From: Melampsora larici-populina 98AG31
Taxonomy: Eukaryota > Basidiomycota > Pucciniomycetes > Pucciniales > Melampsoraceae
Reading direction: 5' to 3'
Assembly (NCBI RefSeq): GCF_000204055.1
Contig: NW_006768788.1
Coordinates: 1,067,115-1,131,114 of the forward strand
Length of the DNA stretch: 64,000 bases
Below, piece after piece: positions 1-12,051 of this stretch. The notes under the pieces were generated by a model. That model was not told the DNA's origin. It ran no database searches and saw nothing but the letters and a program-made list of their open reading frames with translations. Each line of letters begins with the position of its first letter. Within the stretch, counting starts at the first letter, position 1. A program made the position numbers and the translations under genes.

Positions 1-555
1 AAGCCAATGTTGCACCGGTCACCACCTCTCCAGTCCAAGTCAATTCCCCTCCCAGATTGTTTTCGCCGGGTTTCCTTGATTTTTACAATGAGCCAGCTAC
101 GGAGAGCAACCTCAATGAGCTCGACCGATACCTTCAAGGAATCGATCCAGTCAAATCTCGTAATGTCAATAATCCCCAACACGCTTTGGACTGGTGGAAG
201 GTAAGCATAAGATTCTTCTGTTATATCTTTGTAACTAAAGTTAACTAGTCCCTTACCAATCATATTTTGTTTCTAGTCGTTAGAAGGCAAATACCCTGTT
301 CTGTCACGCTTGGCTCGGGACTACTTGGCAACTCCGGCTGCTTCGTCTGCTCCAGAGCAATCGTTTTCAATCGCTGGCCGGATCTGTACTGACAAACGAG
401 GTGGATTGAAACCTAGAATGACTGAAATGTTAGTTAGTAGCACTCTCTGGATGGGCGAAGGCATCCCTCTCACAGGTGATTTTGCAGAGGTTGGAAAAGT
501 TATTGATTTTGCAAAGAAAGCGCTCATGAAGAAATCCAGAGTTAATTACTCTTGA
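1..555 (+). pseudogene. hAT transposase, C-terminal part (5' end outside window)
   Basis: The reading frame enters from the left edge. The first visible exon ends at base 200 (frame ...ALDWWK) with a GT donor at 201. The second exon starts at 277 after TTCTAG and ends at a TGA at 553-555. Together they give the hAT dimerisation region: WWK, then LEGKYPVLSRLARDYLATPA, then the SSAPEQSFSIAGRI block typical of hAT transposases from fungi and plants. In the family this C-terminal segment mediates transposase dimerisation and completes the RNase H-like fold. The catalytic part lies outside the window, so I cannot say whether the gene is intact. No break is seen in the part that is present. Confidence 0.85.
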
Positions 556-739
556 GTTTTCATTTTATTTCAATTGAAAAAAAAAAATTTACATCTCTTT
601 TATATTACTTGTTTCTCTACACTCCTTCACATAGTTGTTTTCTCCTTTCTTTACACTCCTTTATCACTAGTTTTCTTTTATTTTCATCTTTGAAAGAGAT
701 TTTTATTTTCAACAAAAAAACCGCTACTTTTTTGCCTGT

Positions 740-908
740 AACGCTGAGTAGCGCTGCGCAAAAAAAATACGCTACCAACTACCTTTTCAGCCAAAGGATA
801 GTTGGTCACTACTGCCAGAGCTACCAAGCCTGGCCGACTTTTTTATGCGCTACGCCTCTCATTTTAACGCCAGTGGCGCTGCGTAGCGCTGCGAGCCAGG
901 CTTGGTCC
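740..908. repeat. probable right end of the hAT element: inverted repeats and AGCGCTGCG motifs
   Basis: Downstream of the transposase stop, the motif AGCGCTGCG occurs near 749 and again inside 875-893, with a related GCGCTACGC near 847. A 12-bp inverted repeat ACCAAGCCTGGC (823-834) pairs with GCCAGGCTTGGT (895-906). GC content is clearly higher than in the flanks. Subterminal repeats of this kind next to the 3' end of a hAT gene suggest the transposase-binding end of the element. The left end is not in the window, so neither the terminal repeat nor an 8-bp target duplication can be confirmed. Confidence 0.45.
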
Positions 909-1089
909 AGGTATAAATTCAAAATGTTTGCTATTAATGGTATCAATAGGGTCAGACAGGTTGACACTAGATACTCACTGGATTTTCACTTCCCTAGTTT
1001 AGATTTCCTGTGTTTGTGGCTTGCTATATATCTATGTTTCTACATATCTATACATTGTGTTCTCTGTGATGTTTGGTTCTTATGATGAT

Positions 1090-4000
1090 TAGGGCTGAGC
1101 TGTGATGCACCATTCAGATCAGAATGATGCCTTAATCTTTCTGAGATTTTGCTGTGACCTGAACAAGTAGACCTGAAATTGACCCCAAGATTGCTTAGAT
1201 ATCACTCCTTCTTCAAGTTCTGGATGTCAAAACTTTGTATCTTTTTTTGCTTTCAATTTCCTTGTTTGATCAATAATTCTGCTTAGGCACACCACTGATC
1301 CAAAAGTCAAACCTGATAGTGCATTTAGGAGGTACCACAGTGGGCATGGGGGATGTGGAATTCATGAAAAGTTGACCTTTGTGTGAGCAGGAGGTGCACT
1401 TGAGCCATCAACCAAAAGGCAAATTCTGAAAATAACAAGAGAGTTCAACTTCTGAGGGGATATATTTCCTCACCCTTATGCTGAGGGACAACTGGCTGGT
1501 CATTTTCTATGTGCTCTAGATGATTACAAGAGGTTATGAGCCTATTATCTACCAACTGTGTTGAAACAGTGTAAATCCCCAAAAAGTTGTCTTGCTGATA
1601 AATCAAATTGTTATCAATTTCACATCACTTTCAATACCCACATATCATACAATAAGTTCATATCATTAGTATTACCCTAATTCATAATGCTTATAAACAC
1701 TCTTCACCTATATCCAATAATCATTGAAATCATAATCATTCTACATCATGTCTATAGTTCCTCACATTAATCCTAACTATTCTCAGAAACCTGATATCAC
1801 CACTTCTCCCCCATCTGATATCCAGGCTGCATATGTCTCAGGCTCTTAAATCTAAAAGCCAAAAGTTTGAGGCAAAACTTCAATCTTGAAACTTGCTCAT
1901 AGAGAAACTGTTATCTCAGTTAGAAGGGTTCAAGATTAAGAAAATCTCCCACTCCATCCAACAGTACCTTAGGCTCTGCCCAACCCCAAACCACCACCAC
2001 CAAGAAACCAGTCCCCCAAAATTCTGTCAACATTGGTTTGGTAAGACCTGTTAGAGATGTATTGGAGCTGCATGTAGGTTCATCAAAGGCAAAAGCCAGT
2101 GTCAAGGCAGGCTTGGAAAAGCCACAGAAGAGGTCCCCATCAAGTAGTTACTGCTGAGTATGCAGACAGGTTTGAAAAAAACAAGGAAATGTGATCAATT
2201 ATCTCTCAGCTGGTAAATATCCATTGAGTTTCTTTTGAACTCTAGACTGTATTTGAAGTTAACATCAAAGTCCTTTGAGGGATTTTGAAGGTCAAGTCAT
2301 CTCCACTCCCAGCTGACAAAGCAAGTATGCAATTCTTTGCCACCTCATACACCAATCTTGAGAAAGTCGCAGCTGCCATTGATAGTTCTGCAACTCCTCA
2401 ACTGTTAGCCCTTTCTCAAATTCAAACACTATGCAAAGACAGAATGTTTCAAATAGGAGTGTCCTGTGGCATGATTACACTAGATCAGGAAGAAATTTAC
2501 ACAATCCACACTTCTCTTTCAAAGGCCAGATAATCTCACTGCAAATATGATGTATTTTTCAAAGGTGAAAAATGATTACATTTAATTTAGAAAATGATTA
2601 AGAATGCATTAAGTCAGCATTCATTCTATATTTTTCTACTTTCATTCTGTATTATTAATCATTTTGTAGATTAAAATCCAATTATTTTTCACATTGGAGA
2701 CATACATTAATCTTTGTAGTGTCTCTATGGGGCCCCAACTTGACTCAAAGCCACAAAGCCCTCTTCAAAACTGTCTGTTGATAGATTTCCACTTAAACAT
2801 TTTACAAGCTCTCATCCGGCCCTTGCTACCAATATCTCCATGTCTTAAGACTCTCACTTCTCTGTATACAATCACTACCTCTGTTATTATTGGACCAAGA
2901 AGTTCAAAACAGAACTCAAACACACCTTTAGTTCTTTGATCAAAGCTGAAAAAGATCAAGACCATATTCCAAAACTTCAAAATGGTAAAAGTATCTTTCT
3001 TCTCATTTTTTTTTTCAAATTTCTTACCATTCTTGTGGTCCAATTCTCAGCTTACCAATACAATATACCTTATAATTAGAATTTTCCAAAAAAAAAAAAA
3101 AAAATTCTCATAGCATCACAAGAAGTTCTTGGAAAAAATCTTATGCTCATATGTAATGAATTTATGAGCATGAAATCAAAAACAAGGTCCATCTAATGAA
3201 GACTTTTGGATATTGTTCAGACATCACTACCAATTTTTTCAGCAGCATCATCAATGGGGATTTTGCTCAGACCAAATCTGCTAAGGTTTTCCAGTAACAT
3301 CCTGATGATATATGCTACCAAGGATCCCTGTCCCCTCTGTGTACAAGTCTCCACCAAACCAACTTCCCCTTGATTATTAAACCCTACAATAGTTCAACAA
3401 CTGAAAGAGCTTGCAAATTGGAAAAGCACCATCTGGTCAAGTAAACACATGGTGATCCCAGTGTGGATATACATCATACTGTGCTCTGAATGTGATGAAG
3501 CAGTCATTCTGCCACTGATTGATGGAACCTATATCATATTTTGTAGTCATTAAGCTTTTGGTGTGAGATACCAAATGTATGTGAGTTTTTATGAATTGAT
3601 AACCTAGCAATTTGTGTTGCAAAAAGCTGTAAGATTCTTAACCCTGATGGGTGTGTTTAGTTGCAATAGTCTTTCAAATTGACAGGTTTGACATTCATTT
3701 GAGCTAAGATTTTTCTGTATACATAGATCTTTTGAAATCCATATCTATACCATCTCCACTGTATGTATTCTTCTTTCTCTATGATCAGTACCCAAACAAA
3801 ATCCTTCAAAACCTTTTCAAAGTATGCACATCTTCTTCTTCATGCTTCTATTCCTCTGATCTGATATTTGCAAGCACAGGCTCAGTAAACTTCAACATAT
3901 GTTTGAAACTCATAGATCAAGGAATTTTGGGGAGGGGTAGGGCAAAAGACTTACACTTAATTGAACAAGAACTATCTAAATGTTAAGAAGCCATATGTAA

Positions 4001-5200
4001 TGTTAGGTCAAAGTAGGTACTACATACAAAATCATCCAGAAAAACCAAAACATGAAAAAAAAAGAAAGTTATATTTTCTTCAAGCAAGACAGTGACACCA
4101 TTTACCTGAACATACCTTGATTACTAATGTAGTAATGGAATGGTAGTACAAGTCTCTTGAATGAATGTATGAATATAATCCATTTGAATTCTACATTTAA
4201 AAAAGTCTTAGATTCCAACTTGATTTTTAATTTCTTTTCCAGACTCTCAGCCTACTGTTTTACACTACTCTAACTCTCTAGTAGAGATTCTCCTAAGTCA
4301 AGAGTACTCTGTTGGCAGAGCTGGGGGGTGTCTTGAGCCTATGTAGCTTCAGTAACACTTTGAGGCTCTAGTTTCCAGGGCCCTGAGTTGTCTCAAAGAT
4401 CCAGTTCCCTCTGGGCTCTAAGCTTGAAAGGACCCAGAGGACTTAGAAGTCCTAGCCTACAAAAATAATGAGTAAGACAAAAGAAAAAGACTAGGAACCA
4501 AAAATCTTGTCAAACCACTTGTATACTACTTTATGAGACCAGTTAAGTGAGGATTACCTAATACATATACAGGAAGAAGTAACAGAAAACATTTCAAGTT
4601 CCAACACACTCTTCTTTCTCTTTTTCCAAGCTCTGATGACTTTATCATGTTAAACTTACATCATCTACAGCCTCAGCCATAGTCTCTCTTTTACCTTCTT
4701 AAATTGTACAAACAATGGAAAGCATTCACTCATTGTGCTTTTGGTGATAGATAGTATGAAATCATCATTTTACTTTACTTTTACTGCAAAAAAAAATCAA
4801 TTCCAAAAAAAACAAAAAACAACAATTTATACACACACACATATACCCACATATTTTTTCAAACATTTTAACAATCCAACAAATCAACCCAATTGAGTAA
4901 AAATCACAAAAAAAGAAGAAAAAGATCAAAACATTTACAAAATCCAAAAAGAAAAAAAAAACGACAAAATGAAAGCCTTTTCAATGTAACTTGAATATTT
5001 TTTTTTCCAATGGCAAAACCCCCCCAAAAAAAAACATCCATCCTTTCCTTCATTCCTTCCTTCCTATTTATTCATTTATTCTTCCTTACTGATTCACTTC
5101 TTCATTTCTTCTAGGTTTCCCATTCCAATTCGATTGACTTAACCCATACTCACTACAATCTACTACATACTCCGATACTCTTCCCATTCGAAGAAAAAAA
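1090..5200. other. gene-poor stretch, decayed repeat DNA
   Basis: No intact gene is visible. Short frames at 2285-2533 and 2694-2939 are weakly protein-like (the first reads like a coiled, Ala/Leu-rich segment) but match no family I recognise and are bounded by stops. A block at 2538-2600 recurs near 37,819. The stretch 4,760-5,080 is A-rich and C-rich low-complexity sequence that runs into the 3' flank of the phosphatase gene. Most of it looks like an old, mutated element. Confidence 0.5.
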
Positions 5201-5213
5201 TCCCTTTGAAAGT

Positions 5214-8200
5214 TTACTTTTTAAGAAAATGATTCGAAGGAAACTGATAACTCATAGATCGTGTCATACTACCTAACCCTTTTCCATTCCCATTGCCCAT
5301 CAAATTCCCTACCACTCCTCCTCCTGCTCCTCCTGTTCCTCCTCCGCCATTCCCTCCAACACCATTCGTACCTAATTCTCGTTCTTGAAACCTCATTAAT
5401 TCAGCCAAGAATCCGATATCTAACCCAAAGAAAAAAAGTCACATCACATCAACTTCTTTCCCTTTTCATTCATTGGTTTGAATCAAATCTTAAACCAAAT
5501 CTATAAACTCAACTTGGACAAATTCCTTTTCTTCGATTCGAAACAAACTCATACGATTCTTTTAATGAGATCTTATACCGATGAATCAAATAAGCCAAGA
5601 CGATGGTCACCGATCTAGATTTACCTGCTTTACAATGTACATAAACGGCTGATGAATGTAATAATGCATCATCTGTTGTGAAAGAAAAAGAAATCCATCA
5701 GTTCAATCTTTGAAACAGATGATGGGTCAAAAGTATTTGGCAATGGCTTTACCTAAAAACTTATTAGCTAAATCAATTCCATCCTGTACTCCTACTTCTT
5801 CGACAAAATCTCTCAATGAAATCTTCATATATTTTTCAATAAATTCAGTTTCATTTGGATGATCATCAGTTTCATTTGATTTATATGATTCAACTTCAAT
5901 GGCTACATTTAAGATTCGTTTGATTTTCATTTGATTTAATTTTTCATAATCTTCACTTTCAATCGGTTCAGGTCCTAAATAAAGAAATCCAGGTATGATC
6001 GTCGAGGTCTTAAACCTTGAATTACTTTGATGACTCAATGCTTGTGTAGCTGAATCCGGTGAAACTAGTTTGCCTACTTGTGTGGGTGATGATTCAGATG
6101 GTGGATGATGTTGGAAAATTGATGCAGGAATTGATGTACAAGATAAAGATGAAGCTCGATTGATGGGTTGTGTGTGATGTGAGAACGGTCTTTTTTGAAT
6201 GGGTGAACTGTTGGTATGGTTTTTGGGTGGAAAACAAAACCCACTTGAACGACCTACACCAAGGTTGGTTCGATCGACTCTAGGTGTATGACATGATACT
6301 GGTCTTGCTCCTACTCCTGCTCCAAGTGGTGATGGTAATCTAGAACCTCCTGTGTTGGGTGATAATCTAGTGTATCCTCCTTCAGATGATAATTTAGATG
6401 ACGATGCTGCACTTGTGCCATTTTCATTCAGATGATGTGATCTTGGTGCACTAAGTGATGATTCAGAAGTATCAATCCTTCGAAGTTTAGGTGGTTTGTT
6501 CTTTTTACTACTTTGAACCGTAAGCTTATTTCCCAACATTAATCGAAGTGATTGTGTATTCGAAGTAGATGAATCACAAGCTGATGAACTAGCTGATGAT
6601 GTCGTCTCCGGAATAATCAACTTGGGACCTTTTTCAATCGACGGAAGTGACCCTTTCAAAGGTCCACTAGGTTGTAACCTTCTTAAGCCTTGAGGTCCTG
6701 ATCCACTTGAAACCTCGTACTGCTCTGATCGATCCGTAGGACTGATCATGTCAAAAGCCTCACTCGAGTCGTAACTGTTTCTTTCACATTCACCAGTCAC
6801 TAGCCATCGTTTAGCATCCGGATTATCAACAAATCTCTTGAAAGATTCATTGAGAAAGTAAAGTCCATGATTGATACGTTTTCGTTGATGTAACACATCC
6901 AACAAGATTGTACCAATGGCTTCTTTGGGTTTCTGTCTTGAATTCTCATCCGACGCCAAATCATCATCAATGACACAGATGTCCACTTCATCTAAAACTT
7001 GACTCGTTTCATGGCGGGATCGATGAGTTTTCTCTAGCTTTGCATAATATCGTTTACCAACTTCGGTAGTGATGAAAGAGCCAAGTTGAAATTGACCATG
7101 ATGTCCTTTTCGAAATCGCTTGATTAACAATGATGGAAAGTTAACATTACTTGATAATGAAAGAGAAAAAAGTCAGAACACGATGAATGGATACTTGGAA
7201 GACAATTTTATAAAAAAAGAGCTCACATGGACCCTTTGAGTCGACCTTCAGACCCTAGATACTGAGGTAAGCTCCTAAGATCAATGATCAAAAGAGACGA
7301 GTGAATATCGTTTTCTTTCCCTCTTCCAGCTCTGTTCATCAAATCTATTAGTTGATCTGCATTGACAGGTGTAGGTTGGATAGGAGTAGCTGCATTTGAA
7401 ATTCGGTCCGGTAAACTAAGAAGTGATCCAGTAATCGGACCAAGAGGGGAAAGGTTTGAACCATCAGATTGAAGTTTGAGTGATCTTCGACGTTTAGCAG
7501 ATGCAATCGAATTTCGATGAGAAGGACTTTTGCAATTGATGGATGTTGACCTTGATGGTCTGGTAGAGAGAAAAGGACTTGAAGTATGATTGAGATGACT
7601 TGTTGATGTACAGTCTACGATTTTAACACCCAGACTTTCAATAGATTGAATCTCATCTTCGGTCATAGGCATTGCCGGTTCGGGTGAAGAAGCAACGTAA
7701 GGTGAAGCCCAAGAGAAATGAGCACGATTTCGAACAGGAGTAGAAGGATCGTTTGGGGTCGGATTCCATGAGATTCGTTTTGAGGCAGGAGATAAAAGAG
7801 ATGAGAGGAGTGGAGCTCCAGAGTGAGTACGACGATGTGGAGAAGATGAGGAAGGATGAGGTCCAAGGACAGTGTTCGGATGGATGAAAGCTTTAGGACT
7901 GAGTGGCGAAAGGTGATGTAGACGTGGTGAGGAGGATTCCAATGAGATGGCATCTGAAGAATTGAAGAGTATTTGGTCAGTAAGATATTGGAAGGGAGAG
8001 AGTGAGTAGAATAGTTGATTCTAACCTTTTGGACTGATGGAATGTGAACCTGAACTCCATCTATGTTGAAATCGTTTAGAGTCACAAGAATGAGATCCCA
8101 AGATAGATTGTGACTTGAATGATTTAGTCAAGTTGGAAGGGGTGAGTTGTTGGATTGGAGAAGATGATGAAGCAGTTGGAGTTTTGATTGAAGTTAAAGG

Positions 8201-8707
8201 ACTGATGATATGATCTTGATTTTGATTTAGAGAAGGATCAGACGATGAGGAGTGCCAGTTTGAGTTTGAATCGAGAGATAAGACGGGTTTAGGTGAAGAT
8301 GATTGATAAATTGAGATTGAGTTGAAAGTAGGAGTAGGAGGTTGAAGTTGATGTAGATTGAGATTCATCATCTTGGTGATAGATTGAGTAGGAGTGATGA
8401 GAGATGAATCGAGATCTGAAGAGAGTTCTAGTTGAGAAGAGTTGAATGAAGTAGGATGATTGGTTGTTGTGTTTGAATCTGAAGATGATGAATCGAATGA
8501 GTTAATGAGAGATGAAGAATCAGATGAGTTGGATGAGTGATTGATCAAAGTTGAAGAAGTTGAATGATGATGAGTTGATGAGTTGGTTGAGATTAGTTTA
8601 GCAAATGAACCTACTAATCTATCGAAGACTGATGAGTCAGATGATGAAGATGATGAAGATGAAGAGTTGATTTTCTTTTTTGATGAATCTGATTTGATCA
8701 TCTTCAA
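5214..8707 (-). CDS. rhodanese-like plus dual-specificity phosphatase (MAPK phosphatase, Msg5/Rok1 type)
   Basis: Five exons on the minus strand: 8707-8026, 7953-7227, 7149-5753, 5672-5514 and 5419-5214. They sum to 3,171 bases, giving 1,056 residues. The N-terminus is low-complexity and Ser-rich (a nine-Ser run near residue 15). A rhodanese-like fold spans roughly residues 420-520 (LLIIDLRSLPQYLGS, then NVNFPSLLIKR across the second intron). It lacks the usual active Cys, as in MAPK-docking rhodanese domains. The phosphatase domain covers about residues 850-1000, from IIPGFLYLGPEP to the signature HCKAGKSR at about residue 948, then SVTIVLAYLIHRYK and NRRKGICPS. The C-terminus is Gly/Asn-rich. 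Family knowledge: such enzymes dephosphorylate Thr and Tyr in the activation loop of MAP kinases. The MAPK substrate is an inference from domain order. The ATG at 8705-8707 is the first Met of exon 1. Confidence 0.87.
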
Positions 8708-9510
8708 GAGTCAAGTCAAGTGAAGTAGTGAAGCTCAATCGAGTTGATATAGTCTTGGTGATGATAGCTTGGATTGGATTGAGAAAGTAAAAGTAATCTG
8801 AGATATTCCACTCTATCTCTCTCTCTTGTTTCTTTGATTTGGTTGTCGTTGTCGAGTAAAGATTGAGTTGTTATGGTTTTGAATGAGAATCTCAACCAAT
8901 CGGATTGTCAAATTCAATTCATTAACCCTAACAACCCATCCATTCTACCAATCTACTCTTCTCACATAAATCACTCATTCACTACCTGTCTTCCTCACTC
9001 ATCCGCCACTCCTAATATGCATAAATCATCTTCTTGTATTCTTCTTTCACTTTGACAAAACCATGGGCTCTTGAATTCACTCTCCAGTGATAATCTCAGA
9101 ATTCTCAAACCCATGCCCTCCACTACAATGTAAATTCTAAAATGAGGACGAATGAGGAATAAACACATCATCACATATGACTCAGACAAGACGCCGCATT
9201 TTGGTTGAAATGAGTTGACAAGATGAGTACTGGATTGAAAGGTAAGTCAACAAAAGGCAAAAGTTGAGACCGTGACAGTCTTGGACGCGGAAAACGTCTT
9301 CAGTGAGAGAATTTAGAAATCTCACAAGAGAGGTCCTCAAATATACTCAGCATCGGCAGAGATTAAAAAGGCCAAGGTGAACAGGTGGACGAAGGTCAAC
9401 AGCAAAGCATAGATAAGGGGGAATAGTTCTAAAATTCAATTTGACCAACTGTTGATAATAATAATGCAATTACAAAGCAATATATAGATTATAATGACAA
9501 CAAATCATCT
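8708..9510. other. intergenic: phosphatase upstream region and downstream flank of the first Grg1-like gene
   Basis: The first part is the upstream region of the phosphatase gene (CT-rich near 8815-8830 on this strand). From about 9,400 the sequence is recognisably related to 19,230-19,376, the 3' flank of the second Grg1-like copy (shared GCAAGCATAGA/GCAAAGCATAGA-like and TCTCTAATGTTT segments). The duplication therefore includes 3' untranslated sequence. No further gene is seen. Confidence 0.5.
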
Positions 9511-9941
9511 CTAATGTTTAGCTTTTTCCTAAAGAAATGCAAATATTTCAAAGGTTCAGAAATTGAACACCACGAGTGGACATTAGAGTTATGACTCACC
9601 TTGTTAGCAGTGGCCGATGCACCATCTTTAGCCTCATTCATCTTGTCACCAACTGCATCCTAAAAGTTGACAAAAACGTATTAGAAATCTTGATCACGTT
9701 AAAAGCAAAGATGAGAAAATAATTCAAAACTTACTTTAGCAGCAGATGCCCTGGTACCCATGCTAGCGTCGCTGTCTTTCGCCACATCCTTGTTAGCTTC
9801 TTTGGAAGCAGTGTTTGTGAGCTCGCTGGCCTTGTCACCGACGTACTAATCACTCGAACATTAATCAGAATTAGATCAATGATAACAGACAGAAAGCAAG
9901 ACATGAGTACTGACGTTTAGGCTGTCTTTAACAGTTTGCAT
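9511..9941 (-). CDS. small Grg1/Ccg-1-like stress/glucose-repressible protein, copy A
   Basis: Four exons on the minus strand: 9941-9915, 9845-9735, 9659-9600 and 9528-9511. They total 216 bases and encode 71 residues. The protein starts MQTVKDSLNYVGDK and contains ASKEANKDVAKDSDAS, MGTRASAAKDAVGDK and a Lys-rich end (EKAKH). This layout matches the Grg1/Ccg-1 family of small hydrophilic fungal proteins, which are induced by glucose depletion, stress or the clock. Their biochemical role is unknown. No signal peptide or membrane segment is present. Exon phases are all zero and exon lengths are identical to copy B at 19,377-19,804. A TGACGTCA site lies 278 bases upstream of the start codon. I am confident of the structure and fairly confident of the family name. 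Confidence 0.87.
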
Positions 9942-10947
9942 GATGATATGGATGAGATTTTTGGGCTGTGCTAAAGACGAAAGAGAATGAAGAGAAAGCA
10001 ATGGTATGATTAAGATGAGACAATGGTAAAGAAGAAAAGTAAGAGAAAGAAAAGAGAGAGTCTGGAGTAAGAGGTAAAACGCACAAAGTGAGTTTTTGAA
10101 AGATTGGTTGTTGGTGATTTGAATGATGACTTGGGGATGGGAGGAGGAAAGAAAGCGACGATTGAGGTCAGCTTTTGTAGTCGAAAGTAAACGGTCAACA
10201 GGCTCTGAAAATGAAGAATGACGTCAACTTCAAATAGAACTTAACCCGGTAATGGCTTACACCATTCTCCACTCGATGAAGATCGGCGCTCACTAAAGAA
10301 AGGTAAATCACGGTCTGTCGATCCGGCACAAACGATAACCGAGCCAAAAAGCCATCATCAACTTGCTTCACTCGCAGATGAGAGACAGTAAACTCATGAG
10401 GCCTTTTGATATCCTAACAGCACTTGCTATGGTAAAACTCATATATGAATCAAAGTGTTCGTCTTCACAGAAGTTTGATTCGATGAGGGGTTTCAAGCTG
10501 ATAGTTTTGAGGTATATGAAGCGACATACATCAGCTTGAAAACGTACGTAAAAAGTATCTCCAACCTGGGGTCTACGAATTGAGGGCAGCTCTCATGAAG
10601 ATGTTTGGGACACTTGTGAATTTTTGAACAAGACATGAAATTGATGACATACCAATGCGCGGATGGGGATCACCAATGATTTTCAGGTGAAAGTCAGGCA
10701 AGCAGTTTTGGCTCATTGAGTAAGAAGTATTGGGTTGGTCTTGCGCGACCTTTGGCCTCCATCAACTCATGGTCAGCATCGCCACGCAGTACGCTTGCAC
10801 AATAAAGGAAATGACAATTTTGCACATCTTGGCCAGCGGGGGAGTCACACTAATTTGGGTAAATATTCAGTTGCCATGGCTTGGGAGCGGAGAAGTATCG
10901 TCTCAAAGAGACGCAATATCGAAACGTAGTAGCAACCCAAAAGATGG
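9942..10947. other. promoter region of Grg1-like copy A and pre-insertion spacer
   Basis: The first ~530 bases are the promoter, alignable by eye with 19,805-20,385: shared GTCAGCTTTTGTAGTCGAAA at 10,168 and 20,040, TGACGTCAACTTCA, and CGGCACAAACGATAACCGA near 10,324 and 20,209. From about 10,470 to 10,947 it is the spacer that lay between the two copies before the large element inserted. No convincing gene is seen there. Confidence 0.5.
10219..10226. promoter_or_regulatory. CRE/ATF-type palindrome TGACGTCA upstream of Grg1-like copy A
   Basis: A perfect 8-bp palindrome starts 278 bases before the ATG at 9941. The same octamer sits 280 bases before the ATG of copy B, inside a conserved block (TGACGTCAACTTCA). 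Family knowledge: TGACGTCA is the consensus for ATF/CREB bZIP factors, which drive stress genes in fungi. Retention in both duplicates supports function. Binding is inferred. Confidence 0.6.
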
Positions 10948-10956
10948 GGAAAGGAC
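10948..10956. repeat. target-site duplication GGAAAGGAC, left copy
   Basis: GGAAAGGAC at 10948-10956 directly precedes the left terminal inverted repeat and is repeated exactly at 19196-19204 after the right one. If two more terminal bases (CC/GG) are counted to the element, the duplication can be read as 7 bp. The 9-bp reading uses the outermost base that is still inverted-repeated. Confidence 0.85.
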
Positions 10957-11251
10957 CAAACTTATATAAGTCCAACTCGCGTGGCCCCGACGGTACAAGT
11001 ACCACGTACCTCCGAGCGCCAGCGAGGGACTTACGCGCAATCTCCAAAATCTGGCGTGAGATCAGGGAGGGCTTCTGCCCAAAATCTCTTGTCTCACTCC
11101 CTCACTTCAAACACTTATCAACACATGTTGAGACTATAATGAAAAAGACGCGCAGGACTGCCTTCTATAATTTGCCATGCTCAATTCCCCAGCGGCCCAT
11201 CACGTTTTAATAATAGATCCCAAAAAAGGTTCTGGGCCATCACCGGGGCCG
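10957..11251 (+). repeat. left terminal inverted repeat (295 bp)
   Basis: It starts CAAACTTATATAAGTCC and ends CACCGGGGCCG. Read against the reverse complement of 18901-19195 I find no mismatch. Just inside, the two sides diverge at once (CCTGAGG against TACATGA), so the repeat edge is sharp. The outer TTATATAA is itself palindromic. Confidence 0.93.
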
Positions 11252-11604
11252 CCTGAGGTTACATGTGCTCCCAACGCTGCGCGTCAGAAAGCTTTGCCTC
11301 AGCGAAAGATTTAACTACAGTTGGAAATGCAGTTTGGCTTTGGCATTTGGCATGATTCACAGTACATTGCTCATAACAGATCCAGTAGGCCCGAGCTGGA
11401 AGTGAGTAATATGTCAGTATGAATGTTGCAACATGAGGTCATTGGGTCAGGCAATATAACTGACCACACAATCCTAGTAGCTGCGCAAGCACTCTACCTT
11501 TCAGACGGAGAATTCTTGGGGGCTACCCAGTTTGTTGATGTTGATTTGAAGTTCATCTGCCTGAGCAACATTAAAGCAAAGGACGGGCAAAGGAGAGCAT
11601 TAAG

Positions 11605-12051
11605 TCAATTGCTTACACAGGCATATGACGAGCATAGAATCACCTGCTCTTGCACGAATTCACGCCATATAGTATCCCCGTTGCCTGCATCATATATGCA
11701 ACCTCGTATACTCATCAAGACACTTCGTATCAAGCGGCGCGAAACTGGGCTATTCCCACGCAGGTCATGTCGTTGGGGTCTTCGGCGGAGGAAACGATGA
11801 TCCAAAAAGTTGAAGATGAACTGCCAGACATTCATCTGGCTGATTTCGATGAATTCGATGATCTCCACAGTTTGATTAAAGAGCCTTCGCGTAGTTGATG
11901 ATGATGCACGGTTTTTGGCGATGCTCGTGGGGAACGGTCCATCCACGGCTTCGATGAATGAGTCCACGGTGAGGCCTTCGCCCTCAATGGTGTCGGTGAT
12001 TCTCCCAATGACTCCCTCTAGATCAAGCAGGGGGTCCACGTAGGGTGGCAT
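11605..12051 (-). CDS. unrecognised ORF inside the TIR element
   Basis: The minus-strand frame opens with ATG at 12051 and runs 148 codons. Its first ~60 residues read like a real protein (VDPLLDLEGVIGRITDTIEG, then GLTVDSFIEAVDGPF). They resemble the helical N-terminal part of DUF6589 proteins, which often has a GLT-x-x-x-F segment. The rest (after about residue 60) is less convincing and may be intron or shadow. It lies opposite in direction to the DUF6589 body on the plus strand. It could be a third element gene, a captured or inverted fragment, or an exon whose partners I could not find. Confidence 0.4.
   Translation of the reverse strand: MPPYVDPLLDLEGVIGRITDTIEGEGLTVDSFIEAVDGPFPTSIAKNRASSSTTRRLFNQTVEIIEFIEISQMNVWQFIFNFLDHRFLRRRPQRHDLRGNSPVSRRLIRSVLMSIRGCIYDAGNGDTIWREFVQEQVILCSSYACVSN

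Noticed and set aside
4961..5110. CCTTC-rich stretch as a microsatellite of note
   Set aside because: Imperfect and short, ordinary low-complexity sequence near a gene 3' end.
10881..11210. Open frame across the left end of the TIR element
   Set aside because: It crosses the flank/TIR junction, has no family resemblance, and the same sequence lies inverted at the other end.
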